55,261 nt of DNA from Anaeromyxobacter oryzisoli (GCF_022690765.1 NZ_JALCZA010000030.1:1-55261); one strand, 5' to 3'; shown: positions 16,063-27,746, counted from the stretch's first letter. A program made the numbers and translations. The notes: a model not told the origin generated them from the sequence alone.

Positions 16063-17118
16063 TCACCGCCGCGCGAGGTCGTCCGACCACGCGAGGATCT
16101 GCTGGAGGAGCCGGGGCAACGCGAACCGCTCCAGGACCGCGCTCCGTCCACTCGCGGCGATGACTCGGCCCTGCGCCGGATCTCTCCGGAGCCGCGCGAT
16201 GGCCTCGGCGAGATCCAGCTCGTCCCGGTAATAGACGAGCTCCACGCCCTCCCGGAACAGCGCGTCCAGCGCGGGCACCCCGGTCCGGTTCGTGAGGACG
16301 CAGCAGCCGCAGGCGAGCCCCTCGAGCACGCGCGTGGGGTGGCTGCCGAACACGGACGGGAGGTTCACCGCGAGCTGATAGCGGTTGAAGTCCCGCGCGA
16401 GCGCCGACGGCTTCACCGGCTTCGGGGCGTACGGGATGAAGGTGACGAGGTCCCGGCGCAGGAGGTGGTCCAGGATCCGGCGCCGGTCCGAGTACTCGGC
16501 GTCGTGCGCGAACGCCTCGGTCTTCCCCCGGAAGAACGCGCCGGCGACGCGCTCCTCGTACGGCACCACGGGGCGGAAGAGGTTCGCGTCGGCGCCGAAC
16601 GGTTGCCAGAGGCTGGGCCGACCGGCGGCCTCGATCAGCGGTCGGTCCGCCACGTCGGTGAACACGATCCCATCGCAGAGCGACGCGGCCGACTGGAAGG
16701 CCTGCGCCATCGCGTTCGTCCCGGTGAGGCGGCCGGCGTTCGAGATGGACTCCTGGACGTAGAGCACCCGCCTCGCCCGGGTCCCTCTCCACAGCGAGCG
16801 CCACCGCTCCGATCGGTGCAGCATCTGGGAGTGCCAGTCGAACCCGAGCAGCAGGAGCACCCGATCCGGTCCAGCGCACGCGAGGAAGTCGGCGAGCCCG
16901 TCGTCGTCGTCCACGTCCTCGGCGCCCCACCTCGCCCTCGGCCGGAACGCCGTCCCGAGGACGTGGAGCGCGCGGCCCGCGGCCACCCACCCGCCGGAGA
17001 CCGCCCACGCGTGGCTGCCCGTCGCCTGCAGCACGACGGCCAGCCTGCCGTCCCGTTCGCCCCGGAGCGACCTCGCCAGGGCTCCGAGCCTGGACCGGAC
17101 GCTCACAGGGTCGGCCAC
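16063..17118 (-). CDS. CgeB-like glycosyltransferase
   Basis: This 351-residue protein resembles the CgeB/Glyco_trans_1_2 group: VLLLLGFDWHSQMLHRSE in the first half, DGIVFTDVADRPLIEAAG and PFGADANLFRP in the middle, and NLPSVFGSHPTRVLEGLACGCCVLTN as the donor-site region. The start is GTG 17118; a further GTG four codons in is possible. It diverges from the following gene across a 314-bp gap. Neighbours imply surface-glycan assembly. Confidence 0.78.
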   Translation of the reverse strand: MADPVSVRSRLGALARSLRGERDGRLAVVLQATGSHAWAVSGGWVAAGRALHVLGTAFRPRARWGAEDVDDDDGLADFLACAGPDRVLLLLGFDWHSQMLHRSERWRSLWRGTRARRVLYVQESISNAGRLTGTNAMAQAFQSAASLCDGIVFTDVADRPLIEAAGRPSLWQPFGADANLFRPVVPYEERVAGAFFRGKTEAFAHDAEYSDRRRILDHLLRRDLVTFIPYAPKPVKPSALARDFNRYQLAVNLPSVFGSHPTRVLEGLACGCCVLTNRTGVPALDALFREGVELVYYRDELDLAEAIARLRRDPAQGRVIAASGRSAVLERFALPRLLQQILAWSDDLARR

Positions 17119-17432
17119 CCGGGCTCGAGCACCGAGCGACTGCGACCTGAGGGGCCCGCGGACATCGGCGCGGGCCCGCCGCGGCGCGCGTCGAGCGCGC
17201 CTCGCCTCGGACGGACGGAGGCGCGAGCATCGAGGAGCGTGCCGGGGGACATGGTTCTCCGAGGACGGGCCGCCATCCTACCCGCACGCTCGAACCCGCG
17301 ACAATGGGATCGCGCGTGCACGGCCATCGCGTGCCGGAGCGCGGGCGCGAACGCCGCGCGCGCCGGCCCGGTCGTCGCGATACCGGTTGCGCGCGGTCGG
17401 ACCGCCTGCGAAGGTTCACGGCCACCACTCCG
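17119..17432. other. Divergent intergenic region
   Basis: This 314-bp gap separates the CgeB-like gene (minus) from the 646-residue fusion gene (plus). It should hold two promoters. I see no gene, no convincing -10/-35 pair and no strong palindrome. It is as GC-rich as its neighbours. Confidence 0.5.
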
Positions 17433-19373
17433 ATGAAGATCGCCTTCTGCGGCCACTCGTACCACCGGACCACCGGCTCCTCGGCCTTCTTCCGCGACCT
17501 GCTGCGCGAGCGGGCCGAGCTCGTGGACTTCTGGTACGACGGGTGGCGCACGGGGGAGCCGTTCGACGCGGCGCCGTTGACGTCGAGCGAGCTCGACGCG
17601 GTCGTCGTGTGGCAGGCGGAGCCGGTGGCTCGCCAGCTCGCCGCGGCGAGGCTCCGGAACGTCACCTTCTTCCCGATGTACGACGGCTGTCACGCGATGC
17701 CGGACTCCTTCTGGCGCGCCCTCGACGGCGTCAAGATCGTCTCCTTCAGCAGCACGCTGCACGAGCGGCTGCAGCGCCTCGGCGCGCGCGCCCGCTTCGC
17801 GCGCTACGCCCCGGACCCGTCGCGGCTCGGCCGGGCGAGCACGGCGCCGGAGCTGGCCGGCTACTTCTGGCAGCGGCAGCAGGACGTGACCTGGGAGACG
17901 ATCCGGCCGCTCCTCGGCGACGCCCCGTTCCGCCCGTTCACGATCCATCGCGCGATCGATCCCTCCGCCGGCGCCTTCGTCGCGCCGTCGCCGGAGGACG
18001 TCGAGCGCTACGCGATCCGGACCACGGCGTGGTTCCCCTCCCGCGCCGAGGCAGTGGCCGATCTCGTCCGGCACAACGTCTACTTCGCCCCGCGACTTCG
18101 GGAGGGCATCGGGCTGTCCTTCCTCGAGGCGCTCGCGATGGGGTTCCTGGTGGTGGCGCCGGATCGCCCGACGATGAGCGAGTACATCGTGTCCGGCGTC
18201 AACGGCCTCCTCTACGACCCGGCCCGTCCGCGGCCGCTGGACTTCTCCCGGCGCGCCGAGCTGGGCGCCCGCGCGCGGTGGGAAGCCCTGCACGCCTGGC
18301 GGAAGTGGACGCGCTGCGCGCCCGCGCTCCTCGACTTCGTCTGCGCCCCGACCGCCGACGTGCAGCCGACCGCGCCGCTCGACGCCTTCGATCCGCTCGC
18401 GATCCCCGCCGCGCCGCGAGCCGCACGCGCGGCGCCGGGCGCGCTCCCGGCCGGCAGCGCGGCTTCGTCCGCTGCCGCGCCCGCCCCCGCCGCGACCGTA
18501 CCCATCGTGGCCGTCCCCGGCGCGACCACCTCCGCCGCGGCCGACGCAGTCGCGCAGCCGGGAGCCGAGCCGCTCGTCACCGTCGCGGTGGTCGTCTCCA
18601 GGCGAGGCGACGACGCGGCGGCGCTCGCGGCCACGCTCGAGAGCGTCGAGCGCCAGGACCTCGCGCGCCGCGAGGCGATCCAGATCGACGGCGCGCCCGG
18701 TGCCGATCGCGCCGGCGCGCTGACCGCAGCGGCGGCCGCCGCCCGGGGCCGCTGGGTGCTCCTCCTCGACGCCGGCGACACGCTCGCCTCGACGGAGGCC
18801 CTCTCTCGCGCCCTCGAGGGCGCGCCGCCCGACGCGGACGCCATCCTCGGCCACCACCTCGAGCGGCACGCCCGCGGCGACGAGGCGCTCCGCGTCGCGG
18901 CCGACCTCGGCGACGCCTGCGCGCGGCTCCGCGAGGGGCGCGTGGACCTCCGCTGGCTCCAGGGGATCCCGGCCCGGCAGGCGACGCTCCTCCGGACGGA
19001 GTGGCTCCGCGCGAACCGGTCCGGCCCCGCCCTCGGCGGCGCGGCGCACGACGACCTGCTGCACCGCCTCGCCGCCGGCGGCGCGCGGGTGCACCACTCC
19101 GTGGCGGTCCTGGCGGTCTGCAAGCCCGACGCCCCCTCGCGACGTCGACGCGAGCGCCGCCTCGCCGAACGCCTCCGCGTGGCGCTCGCGCACACCGATC
19201 ATCCGGCGGCGGTCGCCGCGGGCTTCGAGGCGATCCGGGCCGAGCTCCGGCGCCTCGAGCTGCCCAGGCTCTCGGCCGCGGCGCTGCTCCTGGAGGTGGG
19301 CCGGACGCGCGGCGCGTGGAAGGAGCTGCGGGGTCGGCTGAAGCGGTTCCTTCGCGGGGGCCGCCGCGTGTAA
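17433..19373 (+). CDS. CgeB-like / GT2-like glycosyltransferase fusion
   Basis: This 646-residue protein joins a GT-B-like unit (about residues 1-300; FCGHSYHRTTGSSAFFRDLL at the start, then VYFAPRLREGIGLSFLEALA as the donor site) to a degenerate GT2-like unit (about 379-560; LVTVAVVVSRRGDDAAALAA, then GRWVLLLDAGDTLASTEALS). The linker (about 325-378) is almost pure Ala/Pro. The DAGD in the second unit replaces the usual DXD-type site, so that half may be weakly active or only bind. ATG 17433 is the first plausible start; the upstream reading is out of family. Confidence 0.75.
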   Translation: MKIAFCGHSYHRTTGSSAFFRDLLRERAELVDFWYDGWRTGEPFDAAPLTSSELDAVVVWQAEPVARQLAAARLRNVTFFPMYDGCHAMPDSFWRALDGVKIVSFSSTLHERLQRLGARARFARYAPDPSRLGRASTAPELAGYFWQRQQDVTWETIRPLLGDAPFRPFTIHRAIDPSAGAFVAPSPEDVERYAIRTTAWFPSRAEAVADLVRHNVYFAPRLREGIGLSFLEALAMGFLVVAPDRPTMSEYIVSGVNGLLYDPARPRPLDFSRRAELGARARWEALHAWRKWTRCAPALLDFVCAPTADVQPTAPLDAFDPLAIPAAPRAARAAPGALPAGSAASSAAAPAPAATVPIVAVPGATTSAAADAVAQPGAEPLVTVAVVVSRRGDDAAALAATLESVERQDLARREAIQIDGAPGADRAGALTAAAAAARGRWVLLLDAGDTLASTEALSRALEGAPPDADAILGHHLERHARGDEALRVAADLGDACARLREGRVDLRWLQGIPARQATLLRTEWLRANRSGPALGGAAHDDLLHRLAAGGARVHHSVAVLAVCKPDAPSRRRRERRLAERLRVALAHTDHPAAVAAGFEAIRAELRRLELPRLSAAALLLEVGRTRGAWKELRGRLKRFLRGGRRV

Positions 19374-19396
19374 GATGCGCGACCTTCCTGCCCGGC

Positions 19397-20248
19397 ATGC
19401 GCACCTCGGTCGTCCTCCTCACCTACGAGCGCCCCGACGCCCTCGCCCTCGCCCTCCGCGGGCTCGCCCGCCAGCGCCTCGCGCCCGACGAGGTGATCGT
19501 CACCGACGACGGCTCGTCGCCCTCGACCCGCGCGTGCGCCGTGCACGAGGCGCGCGACTTCCCCTGCCCGGTCGTCTTCCTGACCCAGGAGAAGCGGGGC
19601 GCCCGGATGTCCCGCGCGCGGAACCGCGGAATCGCCGCGGCGCGCGGCGACTACGTGATCTTCCTCGACGGCGATCAGGTGCCGGCGCGCGACTTCGTCG
19701 CCGACCACGTCGCCTTCGCCCGCCCCGGCAGCTTCGTTCAGGGCTCCCGGATCCTCGCGTCGGCGGAGACGACCGCGCGGCTCCTCGCCGTCGGGGGCCT
19801 CGACGTGAGCCCCTTCGAGCCCGGGCTCGAGCGGCGACGCCACGCCCTCCGGGCGCCGGCGCTCTGGTGGCTGTTCGGGTGGCGCCGGCGGAGCCGCCGG
19901 GGGCTGAAGAGCTGCAACTTCGCGTTCTGGCGCGACGACCTCGTGCGGATGAACGGCTTCGACGAGGACATGATCGGCTGGGGCCTCGAGGACGGCGAGC
20001 TCGCCGAGCGCGGCTACCACCTCGGCCTGTGGCGGCGCGATCTCCGGCTAGGCGGCGGGGTGATCCACCTCTGGCACGGCCCGCCGAGCGTGCTCTCCGC
20101 CGACAACCCGAACCGGCGGATCTACGACGCCACCCTCGCGTCCGGGCGCGTGCGCTGCGAGCACGGCCTGGACGCCCACCTGGCCGAGCTCGCTGGACCG
20201 CTCCCGGACCTGCGCGAGGAGGCGGCCCGGGCCGCCTCGCCTCGCTGA
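19397..20248 (+). CDS. GT2 glycosyltransferase with galactosyltransferase-type C-terminus
   Basis: This 283-residue protein is a clear GT-A enzyme: SVVLLTYERPDALALALRG, EVIVTDDGSSPST, ARNRGIAAARGDYVIFLDGD, and a C-terminal MNGFDEDMIGWGLEDGELAE that matches the Glyco_transf_7C signature, including its acidic ED pair. It lies 23 nt after the fusion gene, so co-transcription is likely. It converges on the MsbA-like gene. Substrate unknown. Confidence 0.88.
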   Translation: MRTSVVLLTYERPDALALALRGLARQRLAPDEVIVTDDGSSPSTRACAVHEARDFPCPVVFLTQEKRGARMSRARNRGIAAARGDYVIFLDGDQVPARDFVADHVAFARPGSFVQGSRILASAETTARLLAVGGLDVSPFEPGLERRRHALRAPALWWLFGWRRRSRRGLKSCNFAFWRDDLVRMNGFDEDMIGWGLEDGELAERGYHLGLWRRDLRLGGGVIHLWHGPPSVLSADNPNRRIYDATLASGRVRCEHGLDAHLAELAGPLPDLREEAARAASPR

Positions 20249-20261
20249 CGGTCGCGTCAGG

Positions 20262-22094
<1,833 letters not shown>

Positions 22095-22107
22095 GAGGGG
22101 GTTCCCT

Positions 22108-23049
22108 TTACCGCGACGGCGGCGGCGAGGCGAGGCCCGTCACCGCGGGGGCCCGCCACGGGCGGGGGGCGGCCTGACCGCGCAGGAAGGCCCAGCGGGC
22201 CACCTTCTTCAGCACGACCACCGCGGGCACGAGGCGGCGCGGCCGGAGCCGCCGCGTGGCGGCCCGCCGGTACGCCGCCGGGTCCCGGGGCGGGCACGGC
22301 GCGAGCACGTCCGCCGCCGCGCACGCCTCGGAGGGCACGCCGCGGAGCTCGGGGTGCTTCTCCCACAGGAGCGGGTCGGCCTCGCCGTACCGGCGGAAGA
22401 GGCGCGCGAACGCGGGCAGCCCCCGCAGCGTGCTCGCGTAGCCGAAGTCGTGGCGGACGACCGCCGCCGTCGCGAGCCCGATGGTGCCGAGCGCGCGGAG
22501 GCGATGGCTGAAGTCGAAGTCCTCGCCCGCGGCGCCCGGGAACCGCTCGTCGAAGCGGACCCTGGCGAGCGCCGGCGCGCGCACCGCCATGTTGCAGGTG
22601 TTCGCGTACAGGAGCGAGGCGTGGCCGGGGACGATCCAGCGCCCGTTCAGGGAGCCCGCGAAGTCGTGGTACCGGTCGAGCAGCGTCTCCCCGAGGGCGC
22701 AGGTGACGCCGCCGGCCGCGACGTGATCGGTCGAGTCCAGGAACGCCGCCATGGCATCGCTCCAGCCCGGATCGGGGACGCAGTCCACGTCCGTGAAGAG
22801 GATTACCTTGGCGCCGAGCTCGAGCGCCCGCGCGACGCCGCGGTTGCGCGCGGCCGCGGGGCCGGCGTTGGCGAGCTGGCGCAGCACCTCGGCGCCGGGG
22901 GGGAGCGCCGGGATCGGGAGAGGGCTCCCGTCGTCCACGACGACGACGCGCTGCACCCGGGGCTGCGCGAGGACCGCCGCCACGCAGCGGGAGAGCTGGT
23001 CGGGCTCGCGGGGACGCGAGAGGAACGCTGGGATGACGGCGACGAGCAT
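22108..23049 (-). CDS. GT2 family glycosyltransferase
   Basis: This 313-residue protein starts at ATG 23049 with VAVIPAFLSRPREPDQLSR, then RVVVVDDGSPLPIP, GPAAARNRGVARALELG and ILFTDVDCVPDPGW as the DXD site, and GAAGEDFDFSHRLRALG as the ED motif. The C-terminus is Pro/Arg rich. It is upstream of and co-directional with the MsbA-like gene (13-nt gap), so the transferase and exporter are likely one operon. A longer frame runs upstream but is out of family. Confidence 0.88.
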   Translation of the reverse strand: MLVAVIPAFLSRPREPDQLSRCVAAVLAQPRVQRVVVVDDGSPLPIPALPPGAEVLRQLANAGPAAARNRGVARALELGAKVILFTDVDCVPDPGWSDAMAAFLDSTDHVAAGGVTCALGETLLDRYHDFAGSLNGRWIVPGHASLLYANTCNMAVRAPALARVRFDERFPGAAGEDFDFSHRLRALGTIGLATAAVVRHDFGYASTLRGLPAFARLFRRYGEADPLLWEKHPELRGVPSEACAAADVLAPCPPRDPAAYRRAATRRLRPRRLVPAVVVLKKVARWAFLRGQAAPRPWRAPAVTGLASPPPSR

Positions 23050-23164
23050 GGGATCTCCCGGGCCGCGCAGTGTACCCGGACCGGGGCACGGACGACGAGC
23101 CGCCGGGCGCTTGCGCGCACGCGCCCTCTCGGGATAAGCCTCGGCGGCTCGATGGGGGATCGAC

Positions 23165-24088
23165 ATGCGTCTCGGCGGGTACGTCATCCATAGCAGCAAC
23201 GCCGGAACGCTCCGCCCCTGCCTCGACTCGCTCGCGGCGGTCTGCGACGACCTCGTCGCGGTGGACACCGGCTCGACCGACGGGTCGGACGCGCTCGCGA
23301 CGGCCCGCGGCTTCCGCGTCGTGCGCTGCCGCTGGGAGGGGTACGGCGCGGCGCGCGCCCAGGCTGTCGCCGCGCTCGCTCCCTGCGACTGGATCCTCTT
23401 CCTCGACTCCGACGAGTGGCTGGAGGAGCCCGCGCTCGAGGCCATCCGGCGCTTGAAGGCGGCGCCGCCCGACGCGCCGTACGTGGAGCTGATCCGACGG
23501 AACTGGGCGGAGCTCGGCGGGAAGCGCTTCCTGTACCGGCGCGAGCACCCCATCCGGCTCGTGCGGCGCGACCACGCCCGCTGGGACCGCTCGATGATCG
23601 TCCACGAGTCGCTGCCGCCGGGGCGCACCGCGTCGATCGGCGCCTCGGTCGAGCACCTGTTCGCGACGTCGCTGGACGGGATGCGAACCAAGGTGGACCG
23701 ATACGCGCTCCTGTGGGCGCTGCGCCACCACCTCGACGGGCGCCGTGCCAAGTGGCCACCCGCCCAGTGGATCGCGCACCTGTTCCGGGAGCTGGTGATG
23801 AAGGGCGTCCTGCTCTCCGGCCGGACCGACGCGTGGCGCCTCGCGGTGGCGTTCGCCAGGTACCACGTCCGGAAGTACGAGCTCCTGCGCGAGGTCGCGG
23901 CCGGCCGCCACGACGACCTGCTGAAGCTCCTCCGCGAGGACCGCCTCGGTGAGCTGTTCGACGCGCTGGCCGGTACGGCCCAGCCCGCGCTCGCGCCGCC
24001 GGCGGCGCCCGGTGCGAATCGAGGCGCCGTTCCGGCCGCGCCCGGGGCGCGCTACGAGCCGGGCGCGGGGGCGTTCGAGGGGAAGTGA
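23165..24088 (+). CDS. GT2 glycosyltransferase, WaaE/KdtX-like
   Basis: This 307-residue protein has GGYVIHSSNAGTLRPCLDSL, then DLVAVDTGSTDGSDA and WILFLDSDEWLEEPALE, the pattern of the small LPS-core GT2 enzymes of the WaaE type. The EHPIRLVRRDHARWDRSMIV stretch and the histidine-rich HHLDGRRAKWPPAQWIAHLF region also fit. It probably adds a sugar to the LPS inner core. Start ATG at 23165. The last 40 residues are a low-complexity Ala/Pro tail. Confidence 0.85.
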   Translation: MRLGGYVIHSSNAGTLRPCLDSLAAVCDDLVAVDTGSTDGSDALATARGFRVVRCRWEGYGAARAQAVAALAPCDWILFLDSDEWLEEPALEAIRRLKAAPPDAPYVELIRRNWAELGGKRFLYRREHPIRLVRRDHARWDRSMIVHESLPPGRTASIGASVEHLFATSLDGMRTKVDRYALLWALRHHLDGRRAKWPPAQWIAHLFRELVMKGVLLSGRTDAWRLAVAFARYHVRKYELLREVAAGRHDDLLKLLREDRLGELFDALAGTAQPALAPPAAPGANRGAVPAAPGARYEPGAGAFEGK

Positions 24089-24150
24089 CGCGGGCGGTGC
24101 CCGGCGCAGTCGGGTAGTCGCCGCACGCTAACGGCGCCCGCCGCCGGAGT

Positions 24151-25467
24151 ATGCTGCCGGGTGTGGCGGCCCGGGTCGCGGAGACGCAACCGACGGATCG
24201 TGCCTGGCGTCGCGCGCTCGCGCTCCGGGTCCTCGCCGCGATCGGAGCCGCCGCGGTCGCCCTCTTCGGGATCCGGTGCGCCGGCGGCGACGACTTCCTC
24301 GCCTTCTACGACGTGGGCGCCCGCGCCTTGCAGCACGGCGACATCTACGCGCCCTCCGCGAAGAACGGGATGTACGTCTTCTACGCGCCCCACTTCGCGC
24401 TGCTCATGATGCCGTTCGCGGTCCTGCCGCCGATCGTCGCCGGTTACGTCTGGTTCGCCCTCAAGGCGTGGGGGCTCGCCTGGATCGTGCGCGAGGCGTC
24501 GGGCGAGATCCGGCGGGCGACACGCGGTGGACCGCTCCCCCGAGGCTGGCCGGCGCACCTCGCGCTCCCGTTCCTGCTCGCCGCGAACCCGATCCTCGGC
24601 GAGCTCAAGCTCGGGCAGGTGAACCTGTTCGTCTTCCTGTTCTCCCTGCTCGCGTTCGAGGCTGCGCGGTCGGGGCGGCCCTGGCGGGCTGCCGCGCTGT
24701 TCTCGGTCGCGCTCGTCAAGGTGACGCCCTGGGTCTTCGTCCCCTGGTTCATCTTCCGCCGTCAGTGGAAGCTGCTCGGCGCCCTCGCCGCGGTCGGCGT
24801 GGGCTGGGTCGCGCTGCTCGCGGCGTGGTTCGGGCCCACCCGGATCGGGGAGACCCTCCGGTCGTGGGAGACCGTGTCGCGCACCCAGAAGCTCGGCCTC
24901 GCGTCCGTGGCGTACTTCGAGAACCAGTCGCTCCAGGGCGTGTCGGCCCGCCTCGCGACGGTCCACCCGGCGCTCCTCGATCCGCTCCTGGGGGTGCCGC
25001 TCTACCGGGTCCTCTGGGTGCCCGCCGCGGCGCTCCTCTTCGCCGTGCTCGCCGCCCTCGCGTGGCGCGACCGGTTCCGGCAGGCGCTCCCGCGCACCGA
25101 GTTCGCGTTCGTGTGCCTCGTGATGTACCTCTGTTCCCCCGACTCGCGCTGGGCGCACCAGATGCAGCTCATCGCTCCGTTCACCGCCCTCGCCGTCCTC
25201 GCGGTGCGGACGAACCTGCTCGCGCGCGACGGCGGCGAGCCCGCCCCGGCCCTCTGCGGCCACTGGAGGACCGCCGTCGCCGCCGTCATCGGGATGGGCC
25301 TCCTCTTCCAGGTGGTGCTCACCCGCGACGTCGTCGGGAAACGGCTCGACAACCTCTCGCGCTGGGCGGGGACCCACTTCCTGTTCGTCGTGTCGGCGAC
25401 CGCCCTGCTCGCGGCGGTCTCGCTCCGGCGGCACCCGTCTCGCGTCGGCGCCGACGGCGCGAAGTAG
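24151..25467 (+). CDS. GT87-type integral membrane mannosyltransferase-like protein
   Basis: This 438-residue protein has about ten membrane helices and the DUF2029/GT87 layout: a first outer loop DDFLAFYDVGARALQHGDIY, which contains the likely catalytic acid, followed by YVFYAPHFALLMMPFAVLPP, then GELKLGQVNLFVFLFSLLAF and VALVKVTPWVFVPWFIFRRQ. The family uses polyprenyl-phosphate mannose in actinobacteria; the sugar here is unknown. It closes the glycan island. It lies 62 nt after the WaaE-like gene. Confidence 0.83.
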   Translation: MLPGVAARVAETQPTDRAWRRALALRVLAAIGAAAVALFGIRCAGGDDFLAFYDVGARALQHGDIYAPSAKNGMYVFYAPHFALLMMPFAVLPPIVAGYVWFALKAWGLAWIVREASGEIRRATRGGPLPRGWPAHLALPFLLAANPILGELKLGQVNLFVFLFSLLAFEAARSGRPWRAAALFSVALVKVTPWVFVPWFIFRRQWKLLGALAAVGVGWVALLAAWFGPTRIGETLRSWETVSRTQKLGLASVAYFENQSLQGVSARLATVHPALLDPLLGVPLYRVLWVPAAALLFAVLAALAWRDRFRQALPRTEFAFVCLVMYLCSPDSRWAHQMQLIAPFTALAVLAVRTNLLARDGGEPAPALCGHWRTAVAAVIGMGLLFQVVLTRDVVGKRLDNLSRWAGTHFLFVVSATALLAAVSLRRHPSRVGADGAK

Positions 25468-25733
25468 GCCGCGACGAGCGAGCCGGCGTGAGATAGGCCG
25501 CGGTCTGGGGCTGCCGGGGACCCGGATTCGGGCTAGCGACTGGGGCGGGGCGAGAGCGGTTTCCGCACCGGCGGGAGAAGCCCCGGATCGACCTCCACCG
25601 TCGGTCTGAGTGAACTCCTCTACCAATGGCTTGCGAGATCCCGGCTTCTGCGGCAGCGACGAGCGCCGCGCGCTCCGAGATACCGACAGGCGGCAATTCA
25701 CCGCACCAATCGCGCAATTCACGAACCGATCGA

Positions 25734-27746
25734 ATGTCAGACCCTCGTGCAATCGTCCGGACGATGTGCGAGGCCGCTTCCAGCTCGAGCGCAACCTCGG
25801 CGGTGCCGCCGCCCGAGGCGCTCGCGCGCGCCGCGTGGCAGCTCGACCCGCCCATGCCGCACGAGCGGCCGCACGTCCTTCGCGAGGAGGCGGCCCTGCT
25901 CGTAGACGGCCTCCTCGCCCGGGCGGCGCGGGGGCGGGGTGCGCTGGACGTCGCGCTCGGGGAAGGGATGTTGGCCCTGGCCCAGGGCGACCGGACGCTG
26001 CGACTCGGGTACTCGGGGATCGCCGACTACGCCCGCGAGCGGCTCGGGATCGCCGGCCGGACCGCGCAGGTGATGGCCCAGCTCGCGCGCGCATTGCACG
26101 CGCGCCCACGACTCCGCGAGGCGGTCCGCTCCGGCGCGGTGAGCGCGCGGAAGGCGACCACGATCTTGCGGGTGGCGCTCGGCGAAGCGGAGGTGGAGTG
26201 GGTCGAGCGTGCGCGGACCGCGACGGTGCGGGCGCTCGAGGTGGCGGTACGGGCGGCGGGTACCAGGGATCGCCAGGAGGGCGCGACCGAAGTGATTGAC
26301 GCAATGGGCGCGCCCAGCGCGACGGCTGGCGCCGAATCCGAGGAGGAGCGGTTCGATCGAGTGGACGTCGCCCTCGGCCCGGAGGCGCGGGCCCGGCTCG
26401 ACGAGGCGCTCGCCCTGGCAGGGAAGCTCCTCGGGGCGACGTCGCCCCGGTGGGCGCGGCTCGAGTCGATCTGTCAGGAGTTTCTCGGCGCGCACCCGGT
26501 GGACGCGGCCGAGGAGGCGGACGAGCGGAGCGTGGAGGCATCGCGCGCGGAGTGGTTCGACGCCGCGCGAGAGGCGCTCGAGGAAGAGACGGCGTGCTGG
26601 GCCGCGCTCGACCAGGTCGAGCCGGTGCCGGCGCCGGTGATCGGCGTCGTGACGGACGGCGTGGGCCTGGACGACGCGGACCCGGATGATGCAGGCCATG
26701 CTCCCCCGAGGGAGCCCGCAACGGCCCCCGCGGAGCTCCTCGACGAGCAGCTTCGGCACCTCGCCTCCATGCGCGAGCGCTGGGACGAGCTGGTCGGCCA
26801 CCTCGCCATGCTGGTCCTGAACGTCGGGCTCTGGCGCGACATGGGCTTCGCGACCTTCGGCCACTACTGCGCCGAGCGCCTGGGAATGGCGGAGCGGACC
26901 GTCGCGCAGCGCGCCGCGCTGGAGCGCCGGCTCTACGCGCTGCCGGCGCTCCGGCAGGCGCTCCGGGACGGCCGGGTCAGCTACGAGCAGGCACGGCTCG
27001 TCGTTCGCGCGGCGGGAGCGAGCACGGACGAAGACACGGTCGAGGCGCTGATTGCCCACGCCGAGGCCTCGACCTGCATCGCGTTCCGGCGTGAGCTCGA
27101 GGACGAGCTCGCCGCTCGGGCAGATTTCGAGGCGCGGGCCGCGGCGCAGATGTGTGCGCCGTCCGGGCGGACCGACGACTCCGCGGCGGAGCCAGCGCAG
27201 ATGTGTGCGCCGTCGGGCCGGACCGACGACTCCAGGGCGGAGGCGAGCGCGCCGAGCAAGCCGGCGGATTCCTTCTCCGCGCAGATGTGTGCGCGCGCCT
27301 GGCTGACCCTCCACGTCCCGCGCCGGGTGGCCCTCCTCATCGACGCTTCGTTCCGCGCCGCTCGGGCTGCTGCAGGTCACTGGCTCACCCCGGAGGAGTG
27401 CGTCGTCCGGATCGCGGACGAGTTCATCGAGACCTGGCAGGAAGCCGTGAAGCAGGCGGAGCGCTCGCGCCCTCCGCGGCAGCGGAAGGTCCTGGCGCGC
27501 GATCGGGGCCGGTGCCAGGTCCCCGGGTGCAGCCGCCCCGCCGCGCACGTGCACCACGGCTGCTACCGTTCGCACGGCGGCGACGATTCGGAAGAGAACC
27601 AGATCGCCCTGTGCGCCGCGCACCACCTCCACGCCCTCCACCGGGGATGGATCCGGGTCCGCGGCCGGGCGCCGGACGCGCTCCGGTGGGAGCTCGGGGT
27701 GCGTCGCGACGGGAGCGCGCTGGCCCTGTTCGGGCCGGAGGTCTGA
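25734..27746 (+). CDS. DUF222-like protein with C-terminal HNH nuclease domain
   Basis: This 670-residue protein has a helical N-terminal half with repeated segments of the DUF222 type (GYSGIADYARERLGIAGRTA and, further on, GFATFGHYCAERLGMAERTV, two clear internal copies). It ends in an HNH domain (about residues 588-640): GRCQVPGCSRP supplies two zinc cysteines, HVHHGCYRSHGGDD the catalytic histidine region, and NQIALCAAHHLHALHRG the rest. Between the halves lie copies of a 17-residue repeat. ATG 25734 is the preferred start; a longer frame from 25626 exists. Such proteins are common in myxobacteria and actinobacteria, with unknown role; a mobile-element or nuclease function is inferred. Confidence 0.82.
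   Translation: MSDPRAIVRTMCEAASSSSATSAVPPPEALARAAWQLDPPMPHERPHVLREEAALLVDGLLARAARGRGALDVALGEGMLALAQGDRTLRLGYSGIADYARERLGIAGRTAQVMAQLARALHARPRLREAVRSGAVSARKATTILRVALGEAEVEWVERARTATVRALEVAVRAAGTRDRQEGATEVIDAMGAPSATAGAESEEERFDRVDVALGPEARARLDEALALAGKLLGATSPRWARLESICQEFLGAHPVDAAEEADERSVEASRAEWFDAAREALEEETACWAALDQVEPVPAPVIGVVTDGVGLDDADPDDAGHAPPREPATAPAELLDEQLRHLASMRERWDELVGHLAMLVLNVGLWRDMGFATFGHYCAERLGMAERTVAQRAALERRLYALPALRQALRDGRVSYEQARLVVRAAGASTDEDTVEALIAHAEASTCIAFRRELEDELAARADFEARAAAQMCAPSGRTDDSAAEPAQMCAPSGRTDDSRAEASAPSKPADSFSAQMCARAWLTLHVPRRVALLIDASFRAARAAAGHWLTPEECVVRIADEFIETWQEAVKQAERSRPPRQRKVLARDRGRCQVPGCSRPAAHVHHGCYRSHGGDDSEENQIALCAAHHLHALHRGWIRVRGRAPDALRWELGVRRDGSALALFGPEV
27144..27304 (+). 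repeat. In-frame 51-bp repeats in HNH protein gene
   Basis: A unit starting GCGCAGATGTGTGCGCC begins at 27144 and again at 27195, 51 bp (17 codons) apart, and a partial third copy of the first 16 bases is at 27289-27304. The two full units differ by a few bases, including in the codons after the motif. They encode AQMCAPSGRTDDS twice, then AQMCARA. Confidence 0.88.

Noticed and set aside
24052-26721. Long minus-strand open frame (889 codons)
   Set aside because: It lies antisense to the GT87 and HNH genes, with Arg/Pro/Ser-rich nonsense product; GC-rich DNA rarely has stops in such frames.
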